Shown here: positions 5,976 to 7,220 of the stretch, one piece after another | How positions within the stretch are numbered: position 1 is the first letter of the stretch | Layout of the letters: each line of letters starts with the position of its first letter | NCBI GenBank assembly: GCA_007130445.1 | Contig: SLSM01000419.1 | Span: forward strand, 1-7,220 | Length of the DNA stretch: 7,220 nucleotides | Direction: 5' to 3' | DNA from: Trueperaceae bacterium | Lineage (GTDB): Bacteria > Deinococcota > Deinococci > Deinococcales > Trueperaceae | Made by a program: the position numbers and the translations under genes | The notes under the pieces: model-generated | The model's database searches: none | Seen by the model: only the letters and a program-made list of their open reading frames with translations | Told to the model about the DNA's origin: nothing

Positions 5976-6634
5976 CGCGCGAGCTCGACGCTCACGAGCC
6001 AGTGGCCCTGGCGCGCGCCTGGTTCGAGCGTCCTGCGGCCGAGGTGGCGCGCGACCTGCTCGGCAGCGTGCTGCGCTGCGTCGCTCGAGACGGAACGGTG
6101 CGCATGGGGCGCATCGTCGAGACCGAGGCGTACGTCGGGGCGCACGACCTCGCGGGCCACGCGTCCAAGGGCCGTACGGCCCGCACCGAGGTCATGTTCG
6201 GTCCTGCCGGACATGCCTACGTCTATCTGGTGTACGGGTTGCACGAGCTGTTCAACGTGGTGACGGGCGCGGTGGGTGACCCGCAGGCGGTGCTGGTGCG
6301 CGCCGTCGAGCCGCTCGCGGGCACGGTCGGCCCGTCTGGGGCGGAACGCGGTGACGGCCCGGGTCGGCTGACACGCCTGCTCGACATCGATCGGCGTCTG
6401 CTCGGGCACCGCGTCGATCGTCCGCCCTTGACCCTCCACCGCGGACCGGAGCCGACCGAGACGGTCGCGACGCCTCGCGTCGGCGTCGACTTCGCCGGCA
6501 CCGAGTGGGCGAGCGCGCGTCTGCGCTTCGTCGACGCCGCGAGCGCTCAGCTCTCCGTGTCGCTGACGCGACTCGGACCGGACGGGTACTCCTCGCGGGG
6601 TGTGCGCGACACGTCACGGACGCCCTCGACGTAG
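5972..6634 (+). CDS. 3-methyladenine DNA glycosylase, AAG/MPG type
   Basis: This enzyme starts base excision repair by cutting the N-glycosidic bond of alkylated or deaminated purines such as 3-methyladenine and hypoxanthine. The 220-residue protein fits the AAG family. RIVETEAYVG (47-56) contains E52 and Y54, matching human AAG E125 and Y127. H63 matches H136. AYVYLVYGLHELFNVV (82-97) supplies Y85 and N95, matching Y159 and the lesion-binding N169. AVLVRAVEPL contains R110, matching R182. GDGPGRLTRLLDID (127-140) is another family block. The active-site set therefore looks complete. ATG 5972 overlaps the Nudix stop (ATGA), so the two are probably translated together. The last roughly 25 residues (after about 195) go beyond the usual family end and are antisense to the cation transporter's 3' end. 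It is the last gene of the operon. Confidence 0.93.
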   Translation: MTRELDAHEPVALARAWFERPAAEVARDLLGSVLRCVARDGTVRMGRIVETEAYVGAHDLAGHASKGRTARTEVMFGPAGHAYVYLVYGLHELFNVVTGAVGDPQAVLVRAVEPLAGTVGPSGAERGDGPGRLTRLLDIDRRLLGHRVDRPPLTLHRGPEPTETVATPRVGVDFAGTEWASARLRFVDAASAQLSVSLTRLGPDGYSSRGVRDTSRTPST

Positions 6635-7220
6635 GGTTCGACGTGCAGCGTGGTGATGATCTCGTCGAGGGCGTCGTGCACCTCCGCCTCGACCGCGTGG
6701 GCCACCTCGTGCGCGGCGCGCACGCTGATGTCCGGGTCGACGAACACGTCGACCTCCGCGAAGCGCGCGCGACCGGCGCTGCGGGTGCGCAACCGGTGGT
6801 ACCCGAGGACGCCCGGGTGGGCCTCGAGGGCGTCGAGGATGACGCGCTCCTCGTCGTCGGGCAGGCGCTCGTCGAGGAGGCGCGACACGCTGGTGGTCAG
6901 CACCGACACGCCCTCCCGGACGATGTTCGCGGCGACCACGATGGCGACGAGCGGATCGAGCCGATCCCAGCCCGTCGCCACGACCAGGCCGACCCCGGCG
7001 AGGACGCCGAGCGACGTCCACACGTCGGTCCGAAGGTGGCGAGCGTTCGCCGTCAGGGCCGCTGAGCGCAGGCGTCGACCGGCCCGCGCCAGGTACGCCA
7101 CCAGCACGACGTTGAGGAGCGTCGCCGCCGCGATGAACAGCATGCCGGTCCCGACCTGTTCGAGCGGCGCGGGGCTCCACAGCCGCGTCGCCGCCGACCA
7201 CAAGATGGCGCCGGCTGCGA
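6547..7220 (-). CDS. Cation diffusion facilitator family transporter (5' end outside window)
   Basis: Cation diffusion facilitators are membrane dimers that export Zn2+, Fe2+, Mn2+, Cd2+ or Co2+ in exchange for protons. About 224 C-terminal residues are visible, and the frame is open at the right edge. Reading from TTG 7203 as residue 1, a helix (residues 19-40) matches TM4. HLRTDVWTSLGVLAG (56-70) is TM5 with the HxxxD metal pair H56/D60, the form usual in Zn/Cd transporters. DPLVAIVVAANIVREGVSVL (83-102) is TM6. The cytoplasmic ferredoxin-like domain follows, with AHPGVLGYHRLRTR, FAEVDVFVDPDISV, and THVEP-like HVEP near the end. TM1-3, including the DxxxD half of the metal site, lie outside the window. 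About 27 residues follow HVEP, longer than usual, and overlap the glycosylase gene antisense by 88 bases. The metal specificity is not decided by what is visible. Confidence 0.92.
   Translation of the reverse strand, partial: AAGAILWSAATRLWSPAPLEQVGTGMLFIAAATLLNVVLVAYLARAGRRLRSAALTANARHLRTDVWTSLGVLAGVGLVVATGWDRLDPLVAIVVAANIVREGVSVLTTSVSRLLDERLPDDEERVILDALEAHPGVLGYHRLRTRSAGRARFAEVDVFVDPDISVRAAHEVAHAVEAEVHDALDEIITTLHVEPYVEGVRDVSRTPREEYPSGPSRVSDTES

Noticed and set aside
1..7220. tRNA, rRNA, CRISPR array or insertion-sequence ends
   Set aside because: Reading both strands, I saw no cloverleaf-like conserved arms, no regularly spaced repeats and no transposase motifs or paired terminal repeats.

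Overview
The window is GC-rich bacterial chromosome. The organism is probably a member of Deinococcota, perhaps near Truepera. The grounds are indirect: the release factor keeps Thermus/Deinococcus-like stretches (RIHTSTVTVAVLP, FTTHDLxGVL), two genes have a -10 hexamer exactly 6 bases before the start codon (leaderless transcription, common in Deinococcus), and the oligopeptide-binding fragment has the style seen in that lineage. This placement is inference, not proof.

Layout. At the left edge (1-740, minus) lies most of a phosphotriesterase-family metal hydrolase whose 3' end is outside the window. Divergent from it is a small integral membrane protein of the small multidrug export family (929-1384, plus). 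Positions 1385 to about 4300 look like an accessory or decaying stretch. It holds a probable relic of an AbiEi/DUF6088-type antitoxin (about 1636-2148, plus), an orphan type I periplasmic binding protein (2085-3353, plus), and, convergent with it, a headless and tailless fragment of a family 5 oligopeptide-binding protein (3361-4245, minus). The fragment's broken 5' edge is followed, 6 to 36 bases upstream, by a strong GC palindrome.

The right half is compact and conserved. prfA (release factor 1), a Nudix hydrolase and an Mpg/AAG-type 3-methyladenine DNA glycosylase form a plus-strand run with overlaps of 14 and 4 bases, so they are probably one translationally coupled operon driven by the leaderless promoter before prfA. 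The operon ends tail-to-tail with a cation diffusion facilitator (6547 to the right edge, minus); the two reading frames overlap by 88 bases.

I found no complete new defence or mobile system. The closest thing is the degraded antitoxin remnant. No tRNA, rRNA, CRISPR array or recognisable insertion sequence was seen.
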